A DNA stretch of 64,000 nucleotides from assembly GCF_000473085.1 (NCBI RefSeq), contig NZ_AXBA01000005.1, positions 62,001 through 126,000 of the forward strand, read 5' to 3'. The DNA is from Azorhizobium doebereinerae UFLA1-100 (GTDB lineage: Bacteria > Pseudomonadota > Alphaproteobacteria > Rhizobiales > Xanthobacteraceae). Below, in pieces: positions 27,961 to 38,400 of the stretch (positions within the stretch are counted from its first letter, which is position 1; every line of letters begins with the position of its first letter). Under the pieces are notes generated by a model, which was not told the origin of the DNA, searched no databases, and saw only the letters and a program-made list of their open reading frames with translations. The translations under genes and the position numbers were made by a program.

Positions 27961-27973
27961 TCGGGAGCGAAAC

Positions 27974-28843
27974 GTGAGCAGGACCGGCGACGACCCTCTT
28001 TCGGGCGGCGGGACTCAAAGCATCGAGCGCGCCATCGCCCTGCTGCTGCTGGTCGGCCGCGGCGGCAATGCGGGCCTGCGCCTGTCCGATCTGGTGGCAC
28101 GCTCCGGCCTCCCCAAGCCGACCGTCCGGCGCGTCCTGCTGGCGCTGGTCCGGGCCGGGCTGCTGGACCAGGACGCGCTGACGCGGCGCTACCATATCGG
28201 ACCGGAGACCTACGTTCTAGGAACATTGGCGAGTGAACGCTTCGGCATACACGCGCTCTCGCTGGACGGCCTCTCGCGCCTGGCGCAGGAGAGCGGCGAC
28301 ACCGCCTTCCTCTCCGTGCCGCGCGACAGCTTCGTGGTGTGCCTGCACCGCGAGGAGGGCCCCTTCCCCATCCGCACCCATGTGCTGAACGCCGGCGACC
28401 GCCACCCCATGGGCATCGGCGCCGGCAGCCTCGCCATCCTCTCGGCCCTGCCCGACGCCGAGATCGACCGCATCTTCGCGGCAAATGCGCAGGTGCTCGC
28501 CAAGGATTACCCAGCCTATTCCGAGACGCTGCTGCGCAACTGCGTGGCCGACGCCCGCAGCCGCGGCTATGCCCTCAATCCTGGTATCCTGATGCCCGGC
28601 TCCTGGGGCATCGGCGTGCCCGTCATGGGTCCCGACGGCGGCCCCGTCGGCGCCCTGTCCATCGCCGCCATCGAGAGCCGCCTCGGCGAGGACCGGCGGC
28701 GCGATCTCGTGCCGCTGCTGCGCCGCGAGGCCAAGCTGCTGGAAGCGGCGCTGCGCCGCCCCGCTCCCCGTGCCGACATCCTGTCTCCCTCACCCCGCGC
28801 CCGCCTCGCCGCGCCGCGCACAGCCATGAAGGTGAAATCATGA
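27974..28843 (+). CDS. IclR-family transcriptional regulator
   Basis: A 289-residue regulator. A winged helix-turn-helix at the N-terminus (QSIERAIALLLLVG, then LSDLVARSGLPKPTVRRVLLAL) is followed by an IclR effector domain (VCLHREEGPFPIRTHVLNAGDRHPMGIGAGSLAIL, in outline). The preferred start is GTG 27974, which follows GGGAGCG. The ATG at 27887 would add 29 unlike, AT-rich residues and run through the operator. It heads the operon with the thiolase (ATGA overlap) and faces the TRAP operon, so it probably senses the imported acid or its CoA ester. Confidence 0.9.
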   Translation: MSRTGDDPLSGGGTQSIERAIALLLLVGRGGNAGLRLSDLVARSGLPKPTVRRVLLALVRAGLLDQDALTRRYHIGPETYVLGTLASERFGIHALSLDGLSRLAQESGDTAFLSVPRDSFVVCLHREEGPFPIRTHVLNAGDRHPMGIGAGSLAILSALPDAEIDRIFAANAQVLAKDYPAYSETLLRNCVADARSRGYALNPGILMPGSWGIGVPVMGPDGGPVGALSIAAIESRLGEDRRRDLVPLLRREAKLLEAALRRPAPRADILSPSPRARLAAPRTAMKVKS

Positions 28844-30009
28844 CCCGTGCCTGCATCGTGGGCTATGCCCACACCCCGTTCGGCAAGCTCGAAGAGCCCG
28901 ATACCGAAGCCCTGATGGCCCGCGTCTCCGGCGCCGCTTTGGAGCATGCCGGCGTGCCCCCGGACAAGGTGGACGGCATCTTCGTCGGCGTCATGAACTC
29001 CGGCTTCCAGAAGCAGGACTTCCAGGGCGCCCTGGTGGCCATGGCCGACGAGCGCCTCGCCTATGTGCCGGCCATGCGGGTGGAGAACGCCTGCGCCACC
29101 GGCTCCGCCGCCATCTACACCGCGCTCGACTTCATCGAGAGCGGCCGCGGCCGCATCGCCCTCGTGGTGGGCGCCGAGAAGATGACCGCCAAGCCCACCG
29201 CCGAGGTCGGCGACATCCTGCTCAACGCCTCCTACCGCAAGGAGGAGGCGGACATCGAGGGCGGCTTTGCCGGCCAGTTCGGGCGCATCGCGCAGAACTA
29301 TTTCCAGCGCTATGGCGACCGCTCCGAGGAGCTGGCGCGCATCGCCGCCAAGAACCACCGCAACGGCGTGTCCAACCCCTACGCCCAGATGCGCCGGGAC
29401 TTCGGCTTCGAGTTCTGCAACACGGTGTCGGAGAAGAACCCGCTGGTGGCCGGCCCGCTGCGCCGCACCGACTGCTCGCTGGTGTCCGACGGCGCGGCGG
29501 CCCTGGTGCTGGCGGACGAGGAGATCGCCCGCGACCTGGAGCGGGCCATCGCCTTCCGCGCCCGCACCCACCGCAACGACATCCTCGCCATGTCGCGCCG
29601 CGACCCCACCGCGTTCGAAGGCGCCCGCCGCGCCTGGGCCGGCTCGCTGGCCGATGCGGAGATGACGCTGGACGACCTCGACTTCGTGGAAACCCACGAC
29701 TGCTTCACCATCGCCGAGCTGATCGAATACGAGGTCATGGGCCTCGCCAAGCCGGGCGAGGGCTACAAGGTGGTGCGCGAGGGCATCACCGAGAAGACCG
29801 GCCGCCTGCCGGTGAACCCCTCGGGCGGCCTGAAGGCCAAGGGCCACCCCATCGGCGCCACCGGCGTCTCCATGCACGTGCTCTCCGCCATGCAGCTGCT
29901 GGGCGAGGCCGGCGACATGCAGATCAAGGACGCGGCGGTCGCCGGCATCTTCAACATGGGCGGCGCGGCGGTCGCCAACTACGTATCGATCCTGGAGCGG
30001 CTGAAGTGA
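28840..30009 (+). CDS. SCP2-type thiolase family protein
   Basis: A 389-residue thiolase fold. The nucleophile Cys85 lies in ENACATGSAA, and the C-terminal half has ETHDCFTIAELIEYEVMGL and GGLKAKGHPIGATG, which supply the active-site histidines. The last catalytic Cys of classical thiolases (CxG) is not present; the sequence there reads GIFNMGGAA. This is the SCP-x/SCP2-like branch, which cleaves branched or bulky 3-ketoacyl-CoAs or has unknown activity. It overlaps the IclR stop (ATGA) and the ligase start region, so it belongs to one operon. Probably the cleaving or condensing step of the pathway. Confidence 0.88.
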   Translation: MTRACIVGYAHTPFGKLEEPDTEALMARVSGAALEHAGVPPDKVDGIFVGVMNSGFQKQDFQGALVAMADERLAYVPAMRVENACATGSAAIYTALDFIESGRGRIALVVGAEKMTAKPTAEVGDILLNASYRKEEADIEGGFAGQFGRIAQNYFQRYGDRSEELARIAAKNHRNGVSNPYAQMRRDFGFEFCNTVSEKNPLVAGPLRRTDCSLVSDGAAALVLADEEIARDLERAIAFRARTHRNDILAMSRRDPTAFEGARRAWAGSLADAEMTLDDLDFVETHDCFTIAELIEYEVMGLAKPGEGYKVVREGITEKTGRLPVNPSGGLKAKGHPIGATGVSMHVLSAMQLLGEAGDMQIKDAAVAGIFNMGGAAVANYVSILERLK

Positions 30010-30065
30010 GCGGAACAGGGATCGCCGCACCCAAGGGCGGGGTCGCCCCCTGCACCAAGAGGGTG

Positions 30066-31661
30066 ATGAACCTGTCCCACGTTCTCCGGCAGGCGGCCCG
30101 CCGCTTTCCCGGCGAAGTGGGCTTCGTGCACGGCCCGCTCACCGCCACCTGGGCGGAGATGGACGCGCGGGTGGACGCCATGGCGTCCGCCCTCGCGGCC
30201 AAGGGCCTCATCAAGGGCGACCGGGTGCTGGTGCAGTCCAAGAACTGCCTCCAGATGTTCGAGAGCATGTTCGCCTGCTTCCGGCTGGGCGCCGTCTGGG
30301 TGCCCACCAACTTCCGCCAGACCCCCGGCGAGGTGGCCTATCTCGCCGCCGCCTCCGGCGCCACGGCGATGATCTGCCACGCGGACTTCCCCGAGCATGT
30401 GGCGGCGGCGCAGGCGGAGGCCCCGGCCATCGACACCGTCATCGCCATCGGCGAGGCCCCGTTCGGGCCGGACTATGACGCGCTGGTGGCCGCCCATCTC
30501 GGCACGCGCTTCGCCGCCGCCGACGTGGAGCATGACGACCCCTGCTGGTTCTTCTTCACCTCCGGCACCACCGGGCGGCCGAAGGCGGCGGTGCTGACCC
30601 ATGGCCAGATGGCCTTCGTCATCACCAACCATCTGTGCGACCTGATGCCCGGCACCACGCAAGGGGACGCCTCGCTGGTGGTGGCGCCGCTCTCCCATGG
30701 CGCCGGCATCCACCAATTGGTGCAGACCGCCCGCGCGGCGAAGACCATCCTCCTGCCCTCGGAGCGCTTCGACGTGGCCGAGGCCTGGGGGCTGGTGGAG
30801 CACTGGAAGGTGACCAACATCTTCACCGTGCCGACCATCACCAAGATGCTGGTCGAGCATCCCTCCGTGGACCAGTTCGACCATTCTTCCTTGCGCTACG
30901 TCATCTATGCCGGCGCGCCCATGTATCGCGAGGACCAGAAACGGGCGCTCGCCAAGCTGGGCAAGGTGCTGGTGCAGTATTTCGGCCTCGGCGAGGTCAC
31001 CGGCAACATCACGGTGCTGCCGCCCACGCTGCATGAGCCGGAGGACGGCCCGCACGTGAAGATCGGCACCTGCGGCTTCGAGCGCACCGGCATGCAGGTG
31101 CAGCTCCAGGACGAGGCCGGCGCCGAGGTGAACCCGTTCGAGACCGGCGAGATCTGCGTCTGCGGCCCGGCGGTGTTCGCCGGCTATTACGAGAATCCGG
31201 AGGCCAACGCCAAGTCGTTCCGCAACGGCTGGTTCCGCACCGGCGACCTCGGACATATGGACGCCGAGGGCTTCGTCTACATCACCGGCCGGGCCTCGGA
31301 CATGTACATCTCCGGCGGCTCCAACGTCTATCCGCGCGAGGTGGAGGAGAAGCTGCTCCAGCATCCCGCGCTGGTGGAAGTGGCCATCGTCGGCGTGCCG
31401 GACCCCATGTGGGGCGAGGTGGGCGTGGCGGTGTGCGTCGCCCGCGCGGACACGCCGGTGGACGAGGCCGAGGTGGCCGCGTTCCTGGACGGCAAGGTGT
31501 CGCGCTACAAGCTGCCCAAGCGCGTGTTCTTCTGGGACGCCCTGCCGAAGTCCGCCTACGGCAAGATCACCAAGAAGATGGTGCGCGAGGCGCTGGAAGA
31601 GCGCGGCCTGCTGCCGCTCGACAAGCCCGCCCCGGCGGCGTCGCTGGAGCGCAGCGCATGA
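30066..31661 (+). CDS. Acyl-CoA synthetase (AMP-forming, fatty-acid/aromatic-acid type)
   Basis: A 531-residue ANL-superfamily enzyme. The AMP-binding motif is [14 protein letters not shown] (about 164-177), the middle motif [10 protein letters not shown] and the hinge [16 protein letters not shown] with [19 protein letters not shown]. The catalytic lysine region near the end is [14 protein letters not shown]. It activates a carboxylic acid to its CoA thioester. ATG 30066 has a good AAGAGGG. A GTG at 30006 overlaps the thiolase stop (GTGA) and would add 20 residues. The acid is probably the one taken up by the TRAP importer. Confidence 0.93.
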   Translation: MNLSHVLRQAARRFPGEVGFVHGPLTATWAEMDARVDAMASALAAKGLIKGDRVLVQSKNCLQMFESMFACFRLGAVWVPTNFRQTPGEVAYLAAASGATAMICHADFPEHVAAAQAEAPAIDTVIAIGEAPFGPDYDALVAAHLGTRFAAADVEHDDPCWFFFTSGTTGRPKAAVLTHGQMAFVITNHLCDLMPGTTQGDASLVVAPLSHGAGIHQLVQTARAAKTILLPSERFDVAEAWGLVEHWKVTNIFTVPTITKMLVEHPSVDQFDHSSLRYVIYAGAPMYREDQKRALAKLGKVLVQYFGLGEVTGNITVLPPTLHEPEDGPHVKIGTCGFERTGMQVQLQDEAGAEVNPFETGEICVCGPAVFAGYYENPEANAKSFRNGWFRTGDLGHMDAEGFVYITGRASDMYISGGSNVYPREVEEKLLQHPALVEVAIVGVPDPMWGEVGVAVCVARADTPVDEAEVAAFLDGKVSRYKLPKRVFFWDALPKSAYGKITKKMVREALEERGLLPLDKPAPAASLERSA

Positions 31662-32224
31662 GCCCGCCCGGCGACGTCCCCGTCCGACTTCTCAAGCACC
31701 CCGGGCCCGTGGCGGCCCGGCGGTGGGACAGCCTCTCCTGCGAGAAGGCGCGCGCCTTCCGCTTCCTGCTCATCCCCGGCCGCTCGCTGTTCGACGGCAT
31801 CTTCAACGCCATGAAGGCGGCGAACGTCTCGGCCGCCGCCCTCACGCTTACCGGCGGCACCTTCGCCCGCGTGGACTACTGCCTCGCGGCGCCGCGTCCC
31901 GGCAAGCCGCAGGTCGCCGGCTACACCGACCCCGAACGCATGGGCGGCCCCATCGGCCTGATCGGCGCCAGCGCAACGCTGGGGCTCGATGTGAAGGGCC
32001 GGCCCATGGTGCATTGCCACGCGCTGCTCTCCGGCCCCGACGGCCAATTGTTCGGCGGCCACATCATGCCCGGCGAGAGCATCGTCGGCGCCGTGCCGCC
32101 GGTGGTGTTCGCCCGCGCCTTCGCCGGCGAGGCCATCCGCCAGCGCTACGACCCCGAGACCATCATGTCGGTGTTCCATCCGGCGGAAGCCGAGCCTGCC
32201 ACGGGAGACCATCATGCCGGCTGA
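31658..32224 (+). CDS. PPC/DUF296-domain protein, first of a tandem pair
   Basis: A 188-residue protein. From about residue 25 ([20 protein letters not shown]) to about 170 it has the PPC (plant and prokaryote conserved, DUF296) fold pattern: [16 protein letters not shown] in the middle and the conserved [21 protein letters not shown] near the end. PPC domains form trimers, occur in plant AT-hook proteins, and have no settled enzymatic role in bacteria. Its ATG overlaps the ligase stop, and its own end overlaps the next PPC gene by 11 bases. Confidence 0.8.
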   Translation: MSPPGDVPVRLLKHPGPVAARRWDSLSCEKARAFRFLLIPGRSLFDGIFNAMKAANVSAAALTLTGGTFARVDYCLAAPRPGKPQVAGYTDPERMGGPIGLIGASATLGLDVKGRPMVHCHALLSGPDGQLFGGHIMPGESIVGAVPPVVFARAFAGEAIRQRYDPETIMSVFHPAEAEPATGDHHAG

Positions 32225-32645
32225 TCCTCAGGACGCCGTATCCCACGCCCTGGACGGACCGCCGCCGGAGAGCGGCCAGACCGGCCGCATCCTCTACGCC
32301 CGCGTGCGGCCCAACGAGGACCTCGTCCACACCATCGAGAAGCTGTGCCTGCAACACGGCTTCGCCGACGCGGTGGTGCGCGGCAGCCTCGGCAGCCTCA
32401 GCCAGTGCTGCCTGGAGCTGCATACCGGCGTCCGCATCGACGTGCCCGGCCCGGCGGTGGAGATGCTCACCCTCATGGGCGAGGTGCGCAGCACCGACGG
32501 CGCGCCCTACGCCCAGCTCAGCGGCACCGTGGCCGATCCCGAGGGCCGCATCTTCGCCGGCCGCTTCGTGGCCGGCCGCAACCCGGTGTGCATCACCTTC
32601 GAGATCACCCTTGAAGAGTGGCTGGCGGACGCCCACGCCGCCTGA
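32214..32645 (+). CDS. PPC/DUF296-domain protein, second of a tandem pair
   Basis: A 143-residue protein related in fold to the one before it: [20 protein letters not shown], then [16 protein letters not shown] and [21 protein letters not shown]. It is shorter and diverged, so the two may form a mixed trimer rather than being a recent duplication. It overlaps the first PPC gene by 11 bases, so the two are translated together. Function unknown; context is a CoA-linked catabolic operon. Confidence 0.75.
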   Translation: MPADPQDAVSHALDGPPPESGQTGRILYARVRPNEDLVHTIEKLCLQHGFADAVVRGSLGSLSQCCLELHTGVRIDVPGPAVEMLTLMGEVRSTDGAPYAQLSGTVADPEGRIFAGRFVAGRNPVCITFEITLEEWLADAHAA

Positions 32646-32765
32646 CCCCCAGCCTCCGGCCGTCGTCGCTCCGCCCCGGCGGAGCACGACCCCGCATGCA
32701 TGGACCAGCGCCGGCGCCCGTGCCGGCGAAAGACGGGGCCGCAGGCCCGACGAAGGGAGACAGTC

Positions 32766-33530
32766 GTGTCCAAGGAAAAAGGTAGCGTGATCGTCACCGG
32801 CGGTGCCTCCGGCATCGGCCTCGCGCTGGTGGAAGGCCTGCTGGCCGAAGGCTGGCGGGTGGCGGCGGCGGACGTGGTTCCCGCCAGCATCGAGAGCGCC
32901 AGGGCCCGCCTCGCCGGCCATGGCGACAAGGTGCGGTTCGTCCAGCTCGACGTGTCCGACGAGGCGGCCGTGGTGGCCGCCGTCGCCGCCCTCGACGCGG
33001 AGTTCGGCCCGCTGTGGGGCGTGGTGAACTCGGCCGGCATCGGCAAGGACCTCCCCGCTTTGGAGACCTCGGCGGACTTCTTCCGCAAGATCCTCGACGT
33101 GAACCTCGTCGGCTCCTTCCTGGTGGCGCGCGAGGCGGCCAAGGCCATGAAGGCCCACGGCGGCGGCTCCATCGTCAACATCGCCTCGGTGTCCGGCCTG
33201 CGCGGCAACCTGGGCCGGGCCGCCTACGGCTCGTCCAAGGCCGGCGTCGTCATGCTCACCCAGATCCTCGCGGTCGAGCTGGCGCCGGAAAAGATCCGCG
33301 TCAACGCCATCGCCCCCGGCCCCATCGAGACCCCGCTGGTCAAGGCCATGCACACGGACGAGGCCCGCGCCGGCTGGATGAAGACGGTGCCGATGAAGCG
33401 CTATGCGGACCCCTCCGAGGTGTCGGGCGCCATCGCCTTCCTGCTGGACGAGGGCAAGTCCTCCTTCGTCACCGGCCAGACCATCGCCGTGGACGGCGGC
33501 TTCATGGCCGGCGGGCTCATCGGGCTGTGA
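32766..33530 (+). CDS. Short-chain dehydrogenase/reductase (SDR)
   Basis: A 254-residue classical SDR. The cofactor motif is VTGGASGIG (about 10-18), the NAG motif is VNSAGIG, the catalytic region [12 protein letters not shown] is followed by Tyr-x-x-x-Lys in [10 protein letters not shown], and the C-terminus reads [15 protein letters not shown]. An Asp after strand 2 (AAADVV) suggests NAD(H). The GTG at 32766 follows AAGGGAGAC. It closes the operon and may oxidise a 3-hydroxyacyl-CoA before the thiolase. A strong hairpin follows (33539-33565). Confidence 0.92.
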   Translation: MSKEKGSVIVTGGASGIGLALVEGLLAEGWRVAAADVVPASIESARARLAGHGDKVRFVQLDVSDEAAVVAAVAALDAEFGPLWGVVNSAGIGKDLPALETSADFFRKILDVNLVGSFLVAREAAKAMKAHGGGSIVNIASVSGLRGNLGRAAYGSSKAGVVMLTQILAVELAPEKIRVNAIAPGPIETPLVKAMHTDEARAGWMKTVPMKRYADPSEVSGAIAFLLDEGKSSFVTGQTIAVDGGFMAGGLIGL

Positions 33531-33538
33531 GACCACGC

Positions 33539-33565
33539 GCCGTGCGGGGCACGCCCCCGCACGGC
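33539..33565. terminator. Hairpin between convergent genes, probable bidirectional terminator
   Basis: GCCGTGCGGGG and CCCCGCACGGC form a perfect 11-bp stem with a 5-base loop, filling the 36-base gap between two convergent stops. No T tract is present. Confidence 0.6.
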
Positions 33566-33566
33566 C

Positions 33567-34433
33567 TCAGGCCGCGCCCGAGGCGCGCGCCGCCGCCGGC
33601 TCGAAGGCGAGATTGGCCGGCTCGAAGCACATCAGGCGCTTCCATTCGTGCAGGCCCGGAGCGCCATGCTCCATGGCGCCATACATGAACCAGCGCAGGC
33701 CCTGCGTTTCCGCCGCCCGGCGATCCATCAGCCAGCGGGCGACCTCCAGAAACAGGAACTTCATCGCCCCGGTGCGCAGATAGTCGCCATGGCCCATGAG
33801 CTCATGGGTGCGGCACATGTCGCCGACGCGGCGCAGCGCCAGATAGGCGATCAGGCGCGGCCCCTCCGCTTCCTCGATGAAGGCCCCCCAGGCCAGCGTC
33901 CAATGCGCCGGGCAGCCCGCCGCCGCGGGCGCCTCCCGCGTATCCGCCGTCCTCGTGCCCGTGCCGATCCAGGCGGCGAGCACCGGCCCGCCGGAGCGGA
34001 CGCGCTTCGAGCCGGTGATCGCGGCGATGCTCGCCGCATAGCTCTCCGGCCGGATCGGCGCCCAGGTCACGCCGAGACGCGCGGCCTTCTTCGCGGCGCG
34101 GGCGATATTGCCGCGGGAACGCCTGGAGACCGCCTCGGCATAGGCCTCGCCGCTGGGAAAGCGGTCGAGATCGAGCAGCATGGCGGTGGGCACGCCCCAG
34201 CGCCGCAACCCGGCGCGCGGGGCGTTGCGGCGGTGGAATCCGCGCGCATCGGCCGCCAGCAGGCCGCACAACGGATCCGCGCAACCGCCGGCCGGTCCCG
34301 GCCGGACCAGCGCCACCGGAAGCACGGCGCCGGGCGCCAGGTCGAAGTCCCGCAGCCGCCCCTTGCGGGCAGCGGACTGCCAGGGCTCCAACGCGGTGTG
34401 CAATCTGGTAGTGAAAAAACGCGCGAGCGGCAT
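33567..34433 (-). CDS. Unrecognised protein with a GNAT/FemAB-like pattern
   Basis: About 288 residues. I do not recognise the family with certainty. There is a basic stretch, SRRSRGNIARAAKKAARLGV, of the kind found before the substrate pocket of FemAB/GNAT-like amino-acyl or acetyl transferases. The C-terminal half reads RLIAYLALRRVGDMCRTHELMGHGDYLRTGAMKFLFLEVARWLM (in outline), as in GNAT folds where a strand leads into a helix. It ends GAPGLHEWKRLMCFEPANLAF. The start is uncertain: ATGs at 34433, 34448 and 34520 are in frame and none has a clear ribosome binding site. It is divergent from the SDR gene at 34514. Confidence 0.6.
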   Translation of the reverse strand: MPLARFFTTRLHTALEPWQSAARKGRLRDFDLAPGAVLPVALVRPGPAGGCADPLCGLLAADARGFHRRNAPRAGLRRWGVPTAMLLDLDRFPSGEAYAEAVSRRSRGNIARAAKKAARLGVTWAPIRPESYAASIAAITGSKRVRSGGPVLAAWIGTGTRTADTREAPAAAGCPAHWTLAWGAFIEEAEGPRLIAYLALRRVGDMCRTHELMGHGDYLRTGAMKFLFLEVARWLMDRRAAETQGLRWFMYGAMEHGAPGLHEWKRLMCFEPANLAFEPAAARASGAA

Positions 34434-34513
34434 GGCCGAAGTGCCCATCGCCGTCGGACAACCCACGGCACAGAATACGCTCCGGATATACGCGATCATC
34501 GCAAGGACCTTCA

Positions 34514-35287
34514 ATGCCAAGTCACCGCCTGCCCGGCTTTCCCGGCTTCGACCTCAGCGGCCGCACCGCCCTCGTCACCGGCGGCGTCGCCGGCCTCGGC
34601 CTGGAGATCGCCAGGGGGCTGGCGCAGGCGGGCGCGCGGGTGCTGGTGAACGGCCGTGACGACGCCCGCCTCGCCGCCGCCGTCGCCGAGATCCGCGCCG
34701 CCGGCGGGACGGCCGAGCCCTGCCGCTTCGATGCCACGGACGAAGCCGAGATGCTGCCGGCGGTCGCCGCCGCCGGGCCGGTCGACATCCTGGTCAACGG
34801 CGTCGGCCTGCGCGACCGGCGCGCGCTGCTGGACATGGAGCCCTCCAGCTTCCGCCGCCTCATCGAGCTGGACCTGGTGGCCCCGGCGCTGCTGGCCCGC
34901 GCCGTGGCGCCCGGCATGATCGCCCGCGGCTTCGGGCGGATCATCAACATCACCTCCATCGCCGGGCCGCTGTCGAAGGCGGGCGACACCGCCTACACCA
35001 CCGCCAAGGGCGGCCTTGCCGCCCTCACCCGCGCGCTCGCCGCCGACCTCGGGCCGCACGGCATCACGGTCAACGCCATCGCGCCCGGTTATTTCGCCAC
35101 CGCGCCCAACGCCGGCCAGATGGCCGATCCGGAGGTCAACGCCTTCCTCGCGCGCCGCACCTCGCTGGGCCGCTGGGGGATGCCGGAGGAGATCGCCGGC
35201 AGCGCCGTGTTCCTGGCCTCGGCGGCGGCGGGCTACGTGACCGGGCACGTGCTGGCGGTGGACGGGGGCTATCTGGCCCATTTCTGA
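34514..35287 (+). CDS. Short-chain dehydrogenase/reductase (gluconate 5-dehydrogenase-like)
   Basis: A 257-residue SDR. LSGRTALVTGGVAGLGLEIA holds the TGxxxGxG cofactor motif. After strand 2 comes VNGRDDARL, whose Arg favours NADP(H). ILVNGVG, INITSIAG and the catalytic YTTAKGG follow. The end, GHVLAVDGGYLAHF, is typical. The N-terminal FDLSGRTALVTGG and overall pattern resemble IdnO/gluconate 5-dehydrogenases, but the substrate is not proven. The ATG follows CAAGGACC. It stands alone between a divergent gene and the histidine kinase. Confidence 0.88.
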   Translation: MPSHRLPGFPGFDLSGRTALVTGGVAGLGLEIARGLAQAGARVLVNGRDDARLAAAVAEIRAAGGTAEPCRFDATDEAEMLPAVAAAGPVDILVNGVGLRDRRALLDMEPSSFRRLIELDLVAPALLARAVAPGMIARGFGRIINITSIAGPLSKAGDTAYTTAKGGLAALTRALAADLGPHGITVNAIAPGYFATAPNAGQMADPEVNAFLARRTSLGRWGMPEEIAGSAVFLASAAAGYVTGHVLAVDGGYLAHF

Positions 35288-35453
35288 GCCGCCGGCGCGC
35301 GGCGAGGCGCCCGCTGTCCTCCCCGACGGCACGATCCGTGAGCGAAAGTCCGGCGAAACGCACGTCGCGCCGGAACCATCCGGGCGTTCATCCATTTCCG
35401 CACTCAGTCATGCTATAGCCTGATCGCGCCTGAGCCTGTCCGCGTGACGATGG

Positions 35454-38400
35454 ATGCCGATGCCCGCCGACGACCAGCACGCCTTTCTTGCCGGGGGTGG
35501 CGAAACCGGAGCGCTCATCGCCCGCTTCGACTGGGGCGCCACCTCGCTCGGCCCCATTTCCGGCTGGCCGCAGAGCCTGCGGACGGCGGTTTCGCTGCTG
35601 CTGCGATCCAACCTGCCCATCGTGATGCTGTGGAATCCCGACGGGCTGATGATCTACAACGACGCCTATTCCCATTTCGCCGGCGGCCGGCATCCCGCGC
35701 TGCTGGGTTCCAAGGTGCTGGAAGGCTGGCCGGAGGTCGCCGCCTTCAACGCCCATGTCATGGACGTGGGCCTGAAGGGCGGCACCCTGTCCTATCGCGA
35801 CCAGCACCTCGTCCTCCACCGCCACGGCGCGCCGGAAGACGTGTGGATGAACCTCGACTACAGCCCGGTGCTGGACGAGAGCGGCACGCCGGCCGGCGTG
35901 CTCGCCATCGTGGTCGAGACCACCGAGCGGGTGCGCACCGAGCAGCGCCTGCGCATCGCCCAGGAGGCGGGCGGCGTCGGCATCTTCGAATGGTTCCCCG
36001 AGACCGGACGGCTCGACGTCTCGGCGGAATACCGCCGGATCTGGCGCCTGCCGCCCGACCAGGAGATCACCGACGACCTGCTGGTGGGCCTGCTGCATCC
36101 GCAGGACCGGCCGCTCGCCGGCCCGAACCGGCGCGGGCGCGAGAACCCGCTGGAATATACCGAGTATCGCCGCATCGACCCGAGCACCGGCGAAACCCGC
36201 TGGATCGCCCGCCGCGGCGAGGTGGTGTCCAGCCCCGAGCTGGGCAACCGCCGCTTCGTCGGCATCGCCATGGACATCACCGACCGCAAGCGGGTGGAGG
36301 AGGACCTGCGCGAGAGCGAGGCCCGCTGGCGCAACCTGTTCGAGCAGATGCAGGAGGGCTTCTTCATCGGCGAGGCGGTGCGCGACATGGAAGGGCGGGT
36401 GCAGGACCTGCTGGTCATCGAGGTCAACCCCGCCTTCGAGACCCAGACCGGCATCTCCGCCGCGCAGGCGCTGGGCCGCACCGTGCGCGAACTCATCCCC
36501 AACCCGCCCGAGGCGATGATGCAGCGCTATGCGGACGCGCTCGCCGCGCCCGACGCCACGCAGTTCGAGATCCATGTCCCGCAGCTGGCGAACCGCTGGT
36601 TCGAGGCCCGCGCCCGCGCCGTGGGCACCGACCGCATCGCCGTGCTGTTTCTCGACATCTCCCGCCGCAAGGCGGCCGAGGAGGCCATCCGCCAGAGCGA
36701 GCTGCGCTTCCGCCTGCTGGCGCAGTCCATGCCCAACCACGTGTGGACCGCCACCGCCGACGGCACGCTCGACTGGTTCAACGACCGCACCTACGCCTAT
36801 TGCGGCCGGCCCTACGGCACGCTCGACCGCGCCGCCTGGAACGCCATCGTCCATCCCGACGACCTCGCCTCCGCCACCATCGCCTGGGTGAAGTCGCGCG
36901 AGGACGGCGCGCCCTACCAGGCCGAACTCCGCCTCAGGCGCTATGACGGCGCCTATCGCTGGCACATCTCCCGCGCCGTCCCGGTGCTCGACGCGTCCGG
37001 CGCCGTGAACCGCTGGGTCGGCAGCAACACCGACATCGAGGACCAGAAGGTGGCGGAAGCGGCGCTGGCCGACCTCGCCGCCTCGCTGGAGGCGCGCATC
37101 GAGGCGCGCACGACGGAACTCGCCCGCACCCAGGACGCGCTGCGCCAGAGCCAGAAAATGGAATCGCTCGGCAACCTCACCGGCGGCGTGGCGCACGATT
37201 TCAACAACCTGCTCCAGGTCATCAGCGGCAACCTGCAATTGCTGGCCCGCGACATGGCGGGCCATCCCAAGGCCGAGCAGCGCATCCAGAGCGCCATGAC
37301 CGGCGTGGCGCGCGGCTCGCGCCTCGCCTCCCAGCTTCTCGCCTTCGGCCGCCGCCAGCCGCTGGTCCCCAAGGTGGTCAATCTCGGCCGCTTCATCGCC
37401 AACATGGACGATCTGCTGCGGCGGGCGCTCGGCGAGGCGGTGGAGATCCAGACCGTCATCGCCGACGGCCTCTGGAACACCCTCATCGACCCCGGCAACG
37501 TGGAGAACGCGCTGCTCAACCTCGCCATCAACGCCCGCGACGCCATGGACGGACGCGGGCGGCTGACCATCGAATTGAGCAACGCCTTCCTGGACACCGC
37601 CTATGCCGGGCAGAACACGGACGTGACCGCCGGGCAATATGTGCTGCTGGCGGTCACCGATACCGGCTGCGGCATGGCGCCGGACCTGCTGGAGAAGGTG
37701 TTCGAGCCGTTCTTCACCACCAAGCCCGAAGGCAAGGGCACCGGCCTCGGCCTGTCCATGGTCTACGGCTTCGTCAAGCAGTCGGGCGGCCACATCAAGC
37801 TCTATAGCGAGCCGGGCCAGGGCACCACCGTCAAGCTCTATCTGCCGCGCTCCGCCCAGGCGGAGGATGTGCTGGTGGACGCGGAGACCGGGCCGGTCTC
37901 GGGCGGCATCGAGACCATCCTGGTGGCGGAGGACGACCACGCGGTGCGCGAGATCGTGGTCGGCCTGCTGGCCGACCTCGGCTATCGGGTGCTGAAGGCC
38001 AAGGACGCGGAAAGCGCGCTCTCCATCATCGAGAGCGGCATGCCCATCGACCTGCTGTTCACCGACGTGGTGATGCCCGGCCCGCTGAAAAGCACGGAAC
38101 TGGCCCGCAAGGCCCGCGAGCGCCTGCCGAACCTCGCTATCCTGTTCACCTCCGGCTATGCGGAGAATGCCATCGTCCATGCCGGCCGGCTGGACGAGGG
38201 CGTGGAGCTGCTGAGCAAGCCCTATACGCGCGAAGCCCTCGCCCGCAAGCTGCGCCAGGTGCTGGGCGGGGCGGGCGCGGCCGCGCCGGCGGCGGCGGCG
38301 GCGGCCCCGCCCTCCCCGCTCCCGCAGGCTATGCCCGAGACGGCGCGCCCGGCGACATGGCCCGGCACCATCCTGCTGGTGGAGGACGACTGGCTGGTGC

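Noticed and set aside
27887-27973. ATG 27887 as the IclR start
   Set aside because: The added 29 residues are AT-rich and unlike IclR N-termini, and would run through the second operator; GTG 27974 has a proper ribosome binding site.
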